Assembly (NCBI GenBank): GCA_035292585.1 | Contig: DATDPU010000033.1 | Span: 9,691-73,690 of the forward strand | Length of the DNA stretch: 64,000 nt | Reading direction: 5' to 3' | From: DASSFZ01 sp035292585 | GTDB taxonomy: Bacteria; Chloroflexota; Anaerolineae; Fen-1058 | Shown here: one piece after another, positions 50,251-59,026 of the stretch | Numbering within the stretch: position 1 is the first letter of the stretch | Layout of the letters: every line of letters starts with the position of its first letter | Notes under the pieces: model-generated | The model's database searches: none | What the model saw: only the letters and a program-made list of their open reading frames with translations | Told to the model about the DNA's origin: nothing | Translations under genes and position numbers: made by a program

Positions 50251-51447
50251 ATGACGAGCGAACGCATCCTCGTGGCCGAGGACAGCCGAGAAGTTGCTGC
50301 CTTTCTACAAGGCTATTTGGTGCAACAGGGTTATGAGGTGCAGGTCGTCTACGACGGCGAGACGGCCGTGCGCGTCTTCACGGCCCGCCCCTTCGATCTG
50401 GTGCTAACCGATTTGCAGATGCCGCGCCTGGATGGCCTGGGCGTGCTGCATCACGTGAAAGAGCGCTCCAAAGATACCCAGGTCATTATCCTCACCGGTC
50501 ACGCTTCGCTGGACAGCGCACTCGATGCGCTGCGCCACGGCGCGTATGACTATCTGCTCAAGCCGGTCGACCACGTCGACCAACTCCGCTTCACGATCAA
50601 CCGCGCGTTGCAGCAGCGCCGTCTGGAGCTCGAAAACCGGCGCTTGCTGCAAAAGTTGCAAGAAGCCAACACCCACCTGGAGCAGCGGGTGGCCGAGCAG
50701 ACGCACGAGCTGCGCGAGGCTTACGAGCTGCTGAAACGAGTGCGCCGGCACGCCGATAACGCCCGCCTGGCGACGGGTCTGCTGCACCAGATCAACAACG
50801 CCGTCGCCAATATCCCCGAACTGGTCGAAGAACTCGAATCGCTCAAGTGGTCCGAAGCGGCGACGGCCCCGCTCAACGAGTTGCGCCTGAATGCCCACGC
50901 GGTGGCGCACGTGCGCGACTGGCTGTACCAGTTCGTCAAGATCGGCAACCTGTCGCTCGATCCCGTCGATCTGGTCTCGCTGACCAGCCAGACGATCCAT
51001 CGGCTCGAAAACCGCCGGCCGCCTCACGTCCGCGTCGTCGGCCCGCACGCGCCGGGCTTGGTGCCGCCGATTCAAGCCGATCGGGAACTGATCGGCATCC
51101 TGGTCGACAACCTGCTGCAGAACGCCTTTGAAGCCATTCCGCCTACGCGCAAAGGCTTCGTCGGCGTGTGGATCAAGCCCGAGGCCGAGTATTGCATCTT
51201 GGGGATACGCGACAACGGCGTCGGCATCCGGCCTGAGGATCGGGAACAGATCTGGGAATGGGGTTGGACGACCAAGCGCGAGGTTCGGGATAAGGTACAC
51301 GATCGCGGGCTGGGTCTGTACGCCAGCCGCGAGATCGCCTTCGCGCATGGCGGCGCGCTCGAGCTGGAAAACAGCGGGCCGAATGATGGCGCGGCCTTCG
51401 TGGTGCGTTTGCCCGTGGCTGGACCGCGGCTGGTTTCGGAGAGGTGA
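50251..51447 (+). CDS. Receiver-coiled coil-HATPase sensor kinase
   Basis: This 398-residue protein has a receiver domain (ILVAEDSREVAAFL, Asp in VLTDLQMPR, Lys in YLLKPVDHV), a coiled coil (LEQRVAEQTHELREAYELL), then a dimerisation helix with GLLHQINNAVANIPEL whose His is the probable phosphoacceptor, and HATPase with N box DNLLQNAFEAIPP, G1 RDNGVGIRPED and G2 GLGLYASREIA. The N-terminal 160 residues nearly match the kinase at 34217-35452 while the kinase half differs. It lies 4 bases before the receiver-phosphotransferase gene, which is probably its partner. Confidence 0.92.
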   Translation: MTSERILVAEDSREVAAFLQGYLVQQGYEVQVVYDGETAVRVFTARPFDLVLTDLQMPRLDGLGVLHHVKERSKDTQVIILTGHASLDSALDALRHGAYDYLLKPVDHVDQLRFTINRALQQRRLELENRRLLQKLQEANTHLEQRVAEQTHELREAYELLKRVRRHADNARLATGLLHQINNAVANIPELVEELESLKWSEAATAPLNELRLNAHAVAHVRDWLYQFVKIGNLSLDPVDLVSLTSQTIHRLENRRPPHVRVVGPHAPGLVPPIQADRELIGILVDNLLQNAFEAIPPTRKGFVGVWIKPEAEYCILGIRDNGVGIRPEDREQIWEWGWTTKREVRDKVHDRGLGLYASREIAFAHGGALELENSGPNDGAAFVVRLPVAGPRLVSER

Positions 51448-51451
51448 GGGT

Positions 51452-53074
51452 ATGTTGACTGACTACCGGCGCCGGGTTTTGCTCGTGGAAGATCAGCCGG
51501 AGGTGTATCGCACCCTGGTGCGGCGGCTCACCGCCGACGGTTACCACGTCACGCTGGCGACGAATTACGCGGACGCGCAGCGCGCGCTCGACACCGAACA
51601 CCTGCACCTTGCCATCTTCGACATTCGCCTCGAAAAGGACGACGAGAAGAACGTGGATGGCTTGCGACTACTGGAAAACGTCGCGGCGCTGCACTTGCAG
51701 GACGTGATGCCCTGCATCGTGCTGACCGCCCACGGCACGCTCCCGTTGGCGCTGCACTCGTTGCTCGAACTCGGCGCGGCGCACTTCATCCCGAAAATTC
51801 GCAAGCACGAAGGCTACATCGCGAAACTGCTGGACGTCGTCGGCGAACTATTCGAGGAGCGGCTATGCATCGGGTTCGACCTGCGGTATGAGGGCAACTC
51901 GCTGCAACGGATCGAGCAATGCGCGCACAGCCTTCACGCCGCCAACGGCGATTTGCCCGCGCCCGAAGCGCTGACGCTGCAAGTCCGCGATCTACTGGGC
52001 AAGCTGTTCATCGGCGCCGAACAACTCTGGATCAACGAGATGAACCAGGGCTTCAGCGGATCGGTCGTGCTGTACGTGCGCCCCACCTGGCCGAACGGTC
52101 TCGGCCAGTCGCTGGTCGTCAAGATCGGGCGGCGCGACAAGATCGAAGCCGAGAAGAAAGCGCACCACGAATACGTCGAGCACTTTCTGCCGACCAATCA
52201 CGCCACCCGCCTGGACGATCGCTATACGCGCCATCTGGGCGCGTTGCTGTACACGCTGGCCAATACCGACGCCGCGGACACGCTGGAGTTTCAGCAGTTC
52301 TATCGTAAAGCGCCCACCGAGAAGATCGTCACGGCGCTGCAAGGCCTGGTGCGCGAGGTGTGCTGGCCGTGGTATCAGGGCCGCACGCCGCCCAAATACG
52401 AGAACCTGCGCGACCTGTACCTGGAGGCATTCAACCTTCAGGCCCAACCCGATCGGCTGCGCCAGGAATTCGCCGCGCTGCGCCCCGGCGTCGATCTCGC
52501 CGCGCCGATGCTCACATTCGAGTCGCCGGGCGTCACTTTGCCTAACCCGCTGCGCTGGCTGGAAGACGACGAAGCCAGCATGCAGCCGGTGTGCCGGAGC
52601 ATCACGCACGGCGACCTGCACGCCGACAACATCCTGATCAACGAGGCTAACCAGTGTTGGTTGATCGATTTCTACCGCACGCGCGAGAGCCACATCCTGC
52701 GCGATTTCGTGGTGCTCGAGACCGACATCAAGTTCCGCCTGGCGGCGGCGCTGTCGGCCGAAGAGTTTTACCAGTTGGAGACGACGCTGGTGCAGCTGGA
52801 GCAGCCCGGCGAGCTCCACTTCGACTCCACGGCCTCGCCCGAAGCGCTCAAGGCCGCTACCGTCATCGCCGGCCTCCGCGCCGAGGCGTGGGAGCTGTTC
52901 GGCCGGCCCACCAATCACACCGCTCGCCAAATTCAGCGCGAGTACCTGATCAGCCTATTGATGGCGACGCTGAACATCTTGCGTCTGCAACATTTCAAGG
53001 AACAGCCGGAGCTCCAGCCGCAGCGCGAACGGGCGCTGCTGTCCGCCGCGCTGATCTGTTGGCAGCTGCAATAG
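51452..53074 (+). CDS. Response regulator fused to phosphotransferase-like domain
   Basis: This 540-residue protein has a receiver domain at the N-terminus (VLLVEDQPEVYRTLVRRL; Asp in LAIFDIRLEKDD; Thr/Ala in IVLTAHG; the Lys is in HFIPKIRKHE). From about residue 190 it has an APH-like kinase fold: LVVKIGRRDKIEAEK (nucleotide Lys), HGDLHADNILI (about 385, catalytic HGDxHxxN) and WLIDFYRT (metal D). This makes a phospho-regulated enzyme or pseudo-enzyme. The gene is coupled 4 bases after the sensor kinase and likely receives phosphate from it. The true start is ATG 51452; upstream in-frame sequence overlaps the kinase gene. Confidence 0.85.
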   Translation: MLTDYRRRVLLVEDQPEVYRTLVRRLTADGYHVTLATNYADAQRALDTEHLHLAIFDIRLEKDDEKNVDGLRLLENVAALHLQDVMPCIVLTAHGTLPLALHSLLELGAAHFIPKIRKHEGYIAKLLDVVGELFEERLCIGFDLRYEGNSLQRIEQCAHSLHAANGDLPAPEALTLQVRDLLGKLFIGAEQLWINEMNQGFSGSVVLYVRPTWPNGLGQSLVVKIGRRDKIEAEKKAHHEYVEHFLPTNHATRLDDRYTRHLGALLYTLANTDAADTLEFQQFYRKAPTEKIVTALQGLVREVCWPWYQGRTPPKYENLRDLYLEAFNLQAQPDRLRQEFAALRPGVDLAAPMLTFESPGVTLPNPLRWLEDDEASMQPVCRSITHGDLHADNILINEANQCWLIDFYRTRESHILRDFVVLETDIKFRLAAALSAEEFYQLETTLVQLEQPGELHFDSTASPEALKAATVIAGLRAEAWELFGRPTNHTARQIQREYLISLLMATLNILRLQHFKEQPELQPQRERALLSAALICWQLQ

Positions 53075-53143
53075 CCCGCGTCCGAAAAAGTCTTGTCCAC
53101 GAAGCCACACGAAGGGACACGAAAAGTAAACCTATTCGCTGAT

Positions 53144-53253
53144 GCATTGAACACGCGCACCGTAGTGTAGGGCCTTGCGCCTTTGAACAAAGACATGCTG
53201 GCCTCAGTTGGCGCTACATTGAACAAGCGCGCCGTAGTATAGGGCCTTGTGCC
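53144..53253. repeat. Two direct repeats of about 36 bp
   Basis: ttgaacacgcgcaccgtagt...ggccttgcgcc and ttgaacaagcgcgccgtagt...ggccttgtgcc differ at a few positions. Their role is unknown. Confidence 0.7.
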
Positions 53254-53352
53254 CGTTGCACGCTCACGACACCACACGGGCGTTCGAACATGAGCCAACC
53301 TTTTTTCGTGTGACTTCGTGTATCATCGTGGATGAGCTATCCGTTTCCGCGT

Positions 53353-53392
53353 GAATCCCGGTTTCCGGTTATGGAATCGGGATTCTCATTTT
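53353..53392 (+). terminator. Terminator-like hairpin upstream of cassette 1
   Basis: The stem GAATCCCG / CGGGATTC with a 17-base loop is followed by tcatttta. It probably ends the receiver-phosphotransferase transcript. Confidence 0.6.
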
Positions 53393-53419
53393 ACGGACTT
53401 CGGCCGATTATGCTATAGT
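53390..53419 (+). promoter_or_regulatory. Predicted promoter of SPFH cassette 1
   Basis: A weak -35 (TTTACG) and a good -10 (TATAGT at 53414-53419) lie 33 bases before the ATG. Confidence 0.45.
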
Positions 53420-53451
53420 AGTTCCACCACATATTTCGAGTTGGAGCGTGG

Positions 53452-54696
53452 ATGGATTACGCGAGGCGGTTCATCGCCCGGCGCGGCTACGTCATCCCCC
53501 TAGTCGCCTTCCTGTTTGTGCTGGGCATCCTGCTCGATCCCGAACGCTGGATCGGCGGCGTGGCCTGGACGTTGCTCGCCGCCTATGGCCTGTACCGTTT
53601 TGCAGTGTGGATGGCGGGCCCGTATACCCTACCGATCGAGCCAAGTTATGATGCGGCCGCGTACGCCCGAAATGTGCTCGGCCTGTTCGCGGGCGGCCAG
53701 CGGCCGGGGATGGCGGTGGTGCGCGAAGGCAAAGTGCTCCCCGACCCGGCCGGCAAACCGCGCGAGAACGTGCGCGGCGTCGGCGCGATCCTGGTCGACG
53801 GGACGAGCGTCGTCGCGCTGGTGACCGACACCGGCCTGAGCCGAATCGAGGGGCCGGGCGTGCATTTCCTGCGCGAGGGCGAAAAACTCGGCCCGGTCAT
53901 CGATCTCCGGCCGCAGCTGCGCAGCAAAGAGATCGAGGCCCAAACGCAGGATGGCATCTGGATCAAGTTTAGGGTTGCCGTGCGCTTCCAGGTAGATCGC
54001 ACGGTGCCGCGCAAAGTCCAAGAGATCGTTCCCAAACAAGCGCGCTACGCCGAGCCGTATACCTGGTCGCAGCACGCCGTCAAGCGCCTGCTCGGACACA
54101 CCCGCATCGGGGCCGATGCCAATCAAACCGAACGCTGGGATGATCGCGCGCTCAACGAGGCGATCAAGCGCGCGCAGATCGCCGTGGCCGGGTACACCTT
54201 CGATCGACTGACCGAGCCGGGCGATCCACGCCTGAACCCGCGCGAAGATATTCGCCAACGGCTGGAAGAGGAGCTCAAAGCCGACCTGGTGAGCGAAGGG
54301 CTTAAACTGCTGGGGCTGCGCATCGGCCAGTTCGTCCCCCGCGATAAAGAAGTGATGGAGCAGCGGATTCGATCGTGGCAGGCCGACTGGATTCGCCAGA
54401 TGAAGATCATCGAGGCAGAAAGCCTGGCCGAGCGGTTCCGGTTGATCGAGACGGCGCGCGCGCAAGGGCAGATGGAGCTGGTGATGCGCATCGTGCAGGC
54501 GCTGGAAGCCAGCCGGCAGATCGGCGTGGAGAATGCCGAGCAGGTCGCGCTGCGGCTGCTGGAGGTGGTCGAACAACTGGCCACCGAACCCGAGATCGAG
54601 CAGCGCTTGACCGGCGAAGCGCGTGCGGCGCTCGACGAAGCCCACGTCAAGTTGCTGAAGAAAGGACCGAGTGGTGGCGTGGCTGCCTCCTCCTAG
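53452..54696 (+). CDS. Cassette 1 protein A: SPFH/band 7 membrane protein
   Basis: This 414-residue protein has two N-terminal TM helices (YVIPLVAFLFVLGILLD; GGVAWTLLAAYGLYRFAVW), then a cytoplasmic SPFH/band 7-like domain (about 100-290): VVREGKVLPDPAGKPRENVRG, GPGVHFLREGEKLGPVIDL, QTQDGIWIKFRVAVRFQV, the classic LRxKEIEAQT-type strand pattern of stomatins. A coiled coil (AESLAERFRLIETARAQGQM) and an Ala-rich end follow. Such proteins oligomerise into membrane rings. The paralogue at 57770-59026 has the same order. It overlaps the B gene by 23 bases. Confidence 0.85.
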   Translation: MDYARRFIARRGYVIPLVAFLFVLGILLDPERWIGGVAWTLLAAYGLYRFAVWMAGPYTLPIEPSYDAAAYARNVLGLFAGGQRPGMAVVREGKVLPDPAGKPRENVRGVGAILVDGTSVVALVTDTGLSRIEGPGVHFLREGEKLGPVIDLRPQLRSKEIEAQTQDGIWIKFRVAVRFQVDRTVPRKVQEIVPKQARYAEPYTWSQHAVKRLLGHTRIGADANQTERWDDRALNEAIKRAQIAVAGYTFDRLTEPGDPRLNPREDIRQRLEEELKADLVSEGLKLLGLRIGQFVPRDKEVMEQRIRSWQADWIRQMKIIEAESLAERFRLIETARAQGQMELVMRIVQALEASRQIGVENAEQVALRLLEVVEQLATEPEIEQRLTGEARAALDEAHVKLLKKGPSGGVAASS

Positions 54697-56434
54697 CTTC
54701 AGCGAAGTCACGCGCACGGTTGAGACGTCGGCGCGGCAGTGGTGGAGGCGCGAAGCGACGCGCGCGGCGCTGCGCCTGGCGTCTGTCGGCGCGATCATCG
54801 TCGGGCTGGGCGTGATCGGTTGGAGCTTCATCGCGCTGACGATCTTCCCCGATCGCTCGACGGCCGTCGCCAGCAACGAGCAGCCGTGCGTGTACGATGC
54901 AGGGCCAGCGCAATCCGATCGATACAGCCCGCCCCCCCGGCCGGCGCCGTTCGTCGCCGGGCAGCTCGCCGGAGTCGAACTCTCCGTGCTCAACCGGGGC
55001 ACGTGCAGCTGGGATACCCGGCTGACGTTGCAGCGCCAAGGCGGCTCGCTGCCTACAGCGCCGCTCGTCGTCAGCGTGACCCAGGAAACGCTCCCGGATG
55101 CTTTTCTCCAGGTGCAGATCCCGTTTACCGCGCCGCTGACCGTCGGCGTGTACGATTCGATCTGGCGGATGCGCGCACCCGACGGGCAGCCCTTCGGCGC
55201 GCCAATCCGATTTTCGATCATCACCTATCCCGAAGGCGCTGCCCCGGTTTACCCGGCCGAGTCGCCGCTCACGCTCGGCGGGCTGGTCAAGTTCTTCGCG
55301 CTGATGCTGCCGGGCATGTTGGGATTGATGGTGGCCCTGGAGCGCGCCGGGCGCTTCATGCGCGAGTTTTACGGCCTCAAGAAAGATCGCTCCGGCCGCG
55401 CGTATTTGATCTATCGGCTGTTTGGGGTGGGGGAACGCGCCCGGATCACGGTCGCCGACGGCGAAGCGAAATTCGAGGCCGAGGATGAAGCGATCGACAA
55501 GATCGGCGGGCCGGGCCTGTTATCGGTGCACAGCGACATGGCGGCGGTCCTCGAACGCGGCGGCGCGTACTCCGGCATGGTCGGGCCGAACAAGATCATC
55601 CTGTTCCCGTTTGAGCGCGTGCGCGCGGTGATCGACTTGCGCCGGCTGAAACGGACCAAAACCGAATCGGCTTATACCAAAGACGGCATCGAGGTGAAAG
55701 CGGATACGAGCGCATCGTTCGAGTTGGTACAGCGGATGGAAGGTGAACAGGTTCCGGAGCCGGAGAAGCACATGTCGTGGGTGAAGCTGTTCCGCAGCTG
55801 GCTCGGCTTCCGGGTCAAACGGCCCAAGCAGCTCCGGCCGTTGCCCGCCTCGGCCGAAGCGATCCGCCTCATCCTTTACGAGCTGCCGGTCCCGGTAAAG
55901 TGGGACAGCGCCGTGTCGAGCGACTTCGGCGAAGAAATCCCTAAACGGATGCTCGACGAGCTGTGGGCGCCTGAAGACCGCGAGTATAACCCCCGGCGTG
56001 AGCTGGTGCTCGAGATGTTCAACAAACAGCGCGCGTCCCTGCGCAAACGCGGCGTCGAGCTGATCGATCTGACGATTGGCCCGTTGAAAGTGCCGCCGGA
56101 GGTGGACAAGCAGCTGCGCGACTACTGGCAGATGGTGTGGGAGTCGCGCTCGCGCGTGACCCAGGCTGCCGGCGAGGCGCAGGCGTTGCGCCAGGCGCAG
56201 ACGGCGCGCGCCGAGGCGCAGGCCGAGCTCATTCACGCCATCGCGCAGAGCTTCCGCATGATGGCCGCCAGCGGCGCATCGCAACCCTCGCAGGTGATCG
56301 CCGAGAAGATGATCGAAGTGATCGCGCGCACGATGAAGGTAACGCTGGAGGACGCGATCCAACCGATCGGGCCGGCCGATAAAGCCCTGCTGCTCCTCGA
56401 TCGGCTGCATGACATCGTCAACCCGTCGGGATGA
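54674..56434 (+). CDS. Cassette 1 protein B: FW/NBR1-Ig plus SPFH-like membrane protein
   Basis: This 586-residue protein (start GTG 54674 aligned to ATG 58998 of the paralogue, VAWLPPPSFSEV against MALLPQPSLNEV) has TM1 (ASVGAIIVGLGVIGWSFIAL), then an extracytoplasmic Ig-like domain with LNRGTCSWDTRLTLQRQGG and TVGVYDSIWRMRAPDGQPFGAP, which matches the FW/NBR1 pattern (NxGTCxW ... PGxY...W). TM2 (FFALMLPGMLGLMVALERA) leads to a cytoplasmic SPFH-like domain (GGPGLLSVHSDMAAVLERGG; KDGIEVKADTSASFELV) and a coiled coil. Interaction with protein A is inferred from co-expression. Confidence 0.8.
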   Translation: MAWLPPPSFSEVTRTVETSARQWWRREATRAALRLASVGAIIVGLGVIGWSFIALTIFPDRSTAVASNEQPCVYDAGPAQSDRYSPPPRPAPFVAGQLAGVELSVLNRGTCSWDTRLTLQRQGGSLPTAPLVVSVTQETLPDAFLQVQIPFTAPLTVGVYDSIWRMRAPDGQPFGAPIRFSIITYPEGAAPVYPAESPLTLGGLVKFFALMLPGMLGLMVALERAGRFMREFYGLKKDRSGRAYLIYRLFGVGERARITVADGEAKFEAEDEAIDKIGGPGLLSVHSDMAAVLERGGAYSGMVGPNKIILFPFERVRAVIDLRRLKRTKTESAYTKDGIEVKADTSASFELVQRMEGEQVPEPEKHMSWVKLFRSWLGFRVKRPKQLRPLPASAEAIRLILYELPVPVKWDSAVSSDFGEEIPKRMLDELWAPEDREYNPRRELVLEMFNKQRASLRKRGVELIDLTIGPLKVPPEVDKQLRDYWQMVWESRSRVTQAAGEAQALRQAQTARAEAQAELIHAIAQSFRMMAASGASQPSQVIAEKMIEVIARTMKVTLEDAIQPIGPADKALLLLDRLHDIVNPSG

Positions 56435-56440
56435 GAGCCT

Positions 56441-57493
56441 ATGTCGCCGCGACCCCTGGAATTGATCGAGGTGCTGTCTGACTTTCAAGCGACCCTGCCC
56501 GAGCTGGAGCGGTTGTATCGGGAGGCGCTCGACTTGATGCAGGCGGGAAAGCTATGGGACGCGCACAACCGCGCGCAAGCGATGCTGCGCGATGGAACTA
56601 CGCGCAACGACCGCCAGGCGCAAGCGTTGGCCTGTGCGCTGCTGGCCGGTGTTCACGCCCTACACGGCCGATTCAGCGAAGCAGTCGATCAAGCCGAAAA
56701 TTGCCATCGCTTCTTCCAGAACATGGGCTATCCGGCCCAGGCGGCCATCGGCCACGCGCTGCTGGCCGTGATTTATCAAATGCACATCGAAGCCATCAAC
56801 CGGGAGCTGATCGAGTCGCTGCACGCGAGTCGGGAGGAAACCCAGGACCTGGAAAGCAAGGCTTTGAGCAAGGGCAATGCTCACCTCCAGATTGCCGAGC
56901 AGTATCGTCAGCAGTTCGTGGAGTTCGGCGAGGTGATCCGCCGCGCCCGCTGGGTTCCGGCCATTCCCTACACGCTCCCGCTGGTCTGGTTGCCGGTCAT
57001 CAATTCCATTCCCCACGAGTTGGACACGCAGAAACTCGAGCCGCTGGGCTATCTGGAACCGGTGCTGTTCGTGTTGAAGGGCAAGCGCGAGATCGAGCGC
57101 GAAGAGTCCGGGCAGGCCGATCCCGCTCAGATGGCGGATGTGTTGTACACCGCGCGACCGCTGCCCCCCTTTGAAGGTGAAGAGCCAACGCCGCTCCGCC
57201 CGCCTCAGTTGAAACGGGGCGCGATCTACGCCGCGATCAAAGTCGATCCGGAGAGCGCGCACCTGGCGCGCTTGCAACCGGACGACTACTTGCTCGTGCG
57301 CAGCCTCACGCCTGAGGAGCGCGAGCAGCTCCTCAAACAGCCCGACGACAGCAGCGCCAGTTTTATCTTCCGCATGAACGACCACGGCCAGATCGAAGTC
57401 GTTCGGCCGATCCCGCCGAAGTTCGTCGGCGAACGACATATCATCGAGATGCTGGAAGCGAAGGTGGATGCGGTGCTGAGAAAGGTGCCGTAG
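56441..57493 (+). CDS. Cassette 1 protein C: TPR-like protein with S24-like beta domain
   Basis: This 350-residue soluble protein has an N-terminal TPR-like helical domain (about 15-130; LDLMQAGKLWDAHNRAQAML, HALHGRFSEAVDQAENCHRFF), a helical middle, then a beta domain (about 255-345) with GAIYAAIKVDPESAHLARLQ, DDYLLVRSLT, SASFIFRMNDHGQIEVV and the end RHIIEMLEAKVDAVL. The beta part aligns with the S24-like part of the second C protein. The fold recalls LexA/S24 domains but has no GDSM catalytic Ser. Adaptor or signal-integrating role for the SPFH complex is a guess. Confidence 0.7.
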   Translation: MSPRPLELIEVLSDFQATLPELERLYREALDLMQAGKLWDAHNRAQAMLRDGTTRNDRQAQALACALLAGVHALHGRFSEAVDQAENCHRFFQNMGYPAQAAIGHALLAVIYQMHIEAINRELIESLHASREETQDLESKALSKGNAHLQIAEQYRQQFVEFGEVIRRARWVPAIPYTLPLVWLPVINSIPHELDTQKLEPLGYLEPVLFVLKGKREIEREESGQADPAQMADVLYTARPLPPFEGEEPTPLRPPQLKRGAIYAAIKVDPESAHLARLQPDDYLLVRSLTPEEREQLLKQPDDSSASFIFRMNDHGQIEVVRPIPPKFVGERHIIEMLEAKVDAVLRKVP

Positions 57494-57769
57494 ACGGCAA
57501 GTTTTTCAATAGATCCTTCCCGCCTGTTGCCCAGTAAAATAGCGTGCTACCCCGGTCACTCAAGCCGAACACTTATACCTGTTCACTATGTAAACTGGTT
57601 TTTCGGCGGGTCTAAGCCAAATCGCGGCAAAGAGTTGGCTTGCCTGAATCAAAAGAGAATAAGTACATTCTGCATTTGATTTTGTTACCTGTCTGCGATA
57701 AAGTGGACTGAGTATAATAGTTCATTATGTTGCAGTAGCTCGGGAAGTGCCCTCGCCCTCGGAGAAACT
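57494..57769. other. Intergenic region between cassettes
   Basis: About 275 bases, clearly lower in GC than the surroundings. It carries a consensus -10 (TATAAT at 57713-57718). No clear hairpin terminator was recognised and no gene. Confidence 0.5.
57713..57718 (+). promoter_or_regulatory. Predicted -10 box (TATAAT) of cassette 2
   Basis: A perfect -10 sequence lies about 52 bases upstream of the ATG. No matching -35 at standard spacing is evident. Confidence 0.5.
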
Positions 57770-59026
57770 ATGAAGCTCCAGCAGCGCGTGGTAACCGTCC
57801 CTGCCAAGTGGCTCCTCCTTCTCACGCTGTTCCTGATTGTGCTCGGTTTGCTCATCGATCGCGAACGATCATTGGGCGGCATTGCCTGGTCCTTCGTCAC
57901 CGCTTACGGCATGTATTTGTTCGGCACCTGGTTTATCGCGCCATATTTGTTGCCGCTACGTAATGATCCTGGAGCGTCGGCTCGAGCCCGCGACCTGTTC
58001 AATCAATTTGCCAACGGGCAGAAGATCGGCCTGGCTATAGTGCGCGACGGAAAAGTCGAGCCGAAATCCGATGGCAAGCCACGTGAGAACGTGCGGGGTG
58101 AAGGCATCCTCATTGTTGATAGCACAAGTGTTGTCCCTTTGTTCAAAGACACGGGTTCTAGTCGTCTGGTGGGGCCGGGCGTGCACTTCCTGCGCAAGGG
58201 TGAAAAATTTACAAGAGTAATAGACTTACGACCACAGGCACGTTCGCTTGAAGACAAAGAAAAGGATAAAGGGGCGCAGTTTGTCAAGGTGCAAACACGT
58301 GACGGCATCTGCGTGAAATTCAAGATCGCTACACGTTTTCAAATCGACGGCGTCATTCCGCGAAACGTGTTGGAGATCGATCAAGGCAAGATGCCTTTGC
58401 CCGAGCCCTATGTCTGGTCGCAACATATTGTACGGCGTGCTATTGGGCACACGCGGTTTGGTGCAGACAACAAACCTGCGATGCCCTGGGATTTGCTCGT
58501 CCTCACCGAGGCTGTCAAGCGCGTCCACACCTACATTGCTGACTACAGGTTCGACGAGTTGGCCGAACCGCGCAACCCTCTCCTCAATCCGCGCGAAGAC
58601 ATTCGGAAGAAACTCGAAGAGGAGTTAAAAGCGGAGATGGCGCGCGAAGGAATCAAAGTGCTCAGCCTGAAGATCGGCCCATTCGAGCCGTGTGATGAAG
58701 AGGTTGGCAAACAGCGGTTGAGATCATGGGAAGCAGAATGGGTCCGCCGCACTAAAGTCATTGAGGCTGAAGCCGAAGCGGAATCTCGGAAGCGGTTGGA
58801 ACTGGCCCGTGCACAGGCGCAGATGGATACGATGACCCGCATGATCGAGGCGCTCGACGCTAGCCGGCGGGCCGGGGCGAACAACGCCGATCTGATCGCC
58901 CTGCGTTTCTTGGAAGTGGTGGAAGGCCTGGCGAAAGACCCTGAGACGCAGAAGACTCTTCGTCACGTCCGCGGCCAACTGCTGGGAGAGAAAACTGATG
59001 GCGCTGCTGCCTCAGCCAAGTCTTAA
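57770..59026 (+). CDS. Cassette 2 protein A: SPFH/band 7 membrane protein
   Basis: This 418-residue paralogue of the protein at 53452-54696 has the same two TM helices (WLLLLTLFLIVLGLLID; GIAWSFVTAYGMYLFGTWF), SPFH domain (GPGVHFLRKGEKFTRVIDL, KVQTRDGICVKFKIATRFQI, LNPREDIRKKLEEELKAEM) and coiled coil (AESRKRLELARAQAQMDTM). The main difference is a short insertion (SLEDKEKDKGAQF). It overlaps the B gene by 29 bases, as in cassette 1. The coding sequence is less GC-rich than cassette 1. Confidence 0.85.
   Translation: MKLQQRVVTVPAKWLLLLTLFLIVLGLLIDRERSLGGIAWSFVTAYGMYLFGTWFIAPYLLPLRNDPGASARARDLFNQFANGQKIGLAIVRDGKVEPKSDGKPRENVRGEGILIVDSTSVVPLFKDTGSSRLVGPGVHFLRKGEKFTRVIDLRPQARSLEDKEKDKGAQFVKVQTRDGICVKFKIATRFQIDGVIPRNVLEIDQGKMPLPEPYVWSQHIVRRAIGHTRFGADNKPAMPWDLLVLTEAVKRVHTYIADYRFDELAEPRNPLLNPREDIRKKLEEELKAEMAREGIKVLSLKIGPFEPCDEEVGKQRLRSWEAEWVRRTKVIEAEAEAESRKRLELARAQAQMDTMTRMIEALDASRRAGANNADLIALRFLEVVEGLAKDPETQKTLRHVRGQLLGEKTDGAAASAKS

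Larger units (their letters stand above)
53075..53451. other. Intergenic region with direct repeats, word repeats and terminator
   Basis: It includes cacgaagccacacgaaggga (53099 on) with a complementary ttcgtgtgacttcgtgtatc at 53306-53325, two near-identical 36-base direct repeats beginning TTGAACACGCGCACCGTAGT (53144 and 53217), and a hairpin at 53353-53392. A promoter-like TATAGT box (53414-53419) precedes the first cassette gene. No gene was found. Confidence 0.65.

Noticed and set aside
47298..53074. Aminoglycoside resistance genes
   Set aside because: The phosphotransferase domains are fused to large helical or receiver parts and lie in a signalling cluster, so an antibiotic kinase role is unlikely.
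53629..55224. 531-codon minus-strand frame opposite the SPFH genes
   Set aside because: It is antisense to two genes that have diverged paralogues 4 kb away; no motifs are seen in the antisense frame.
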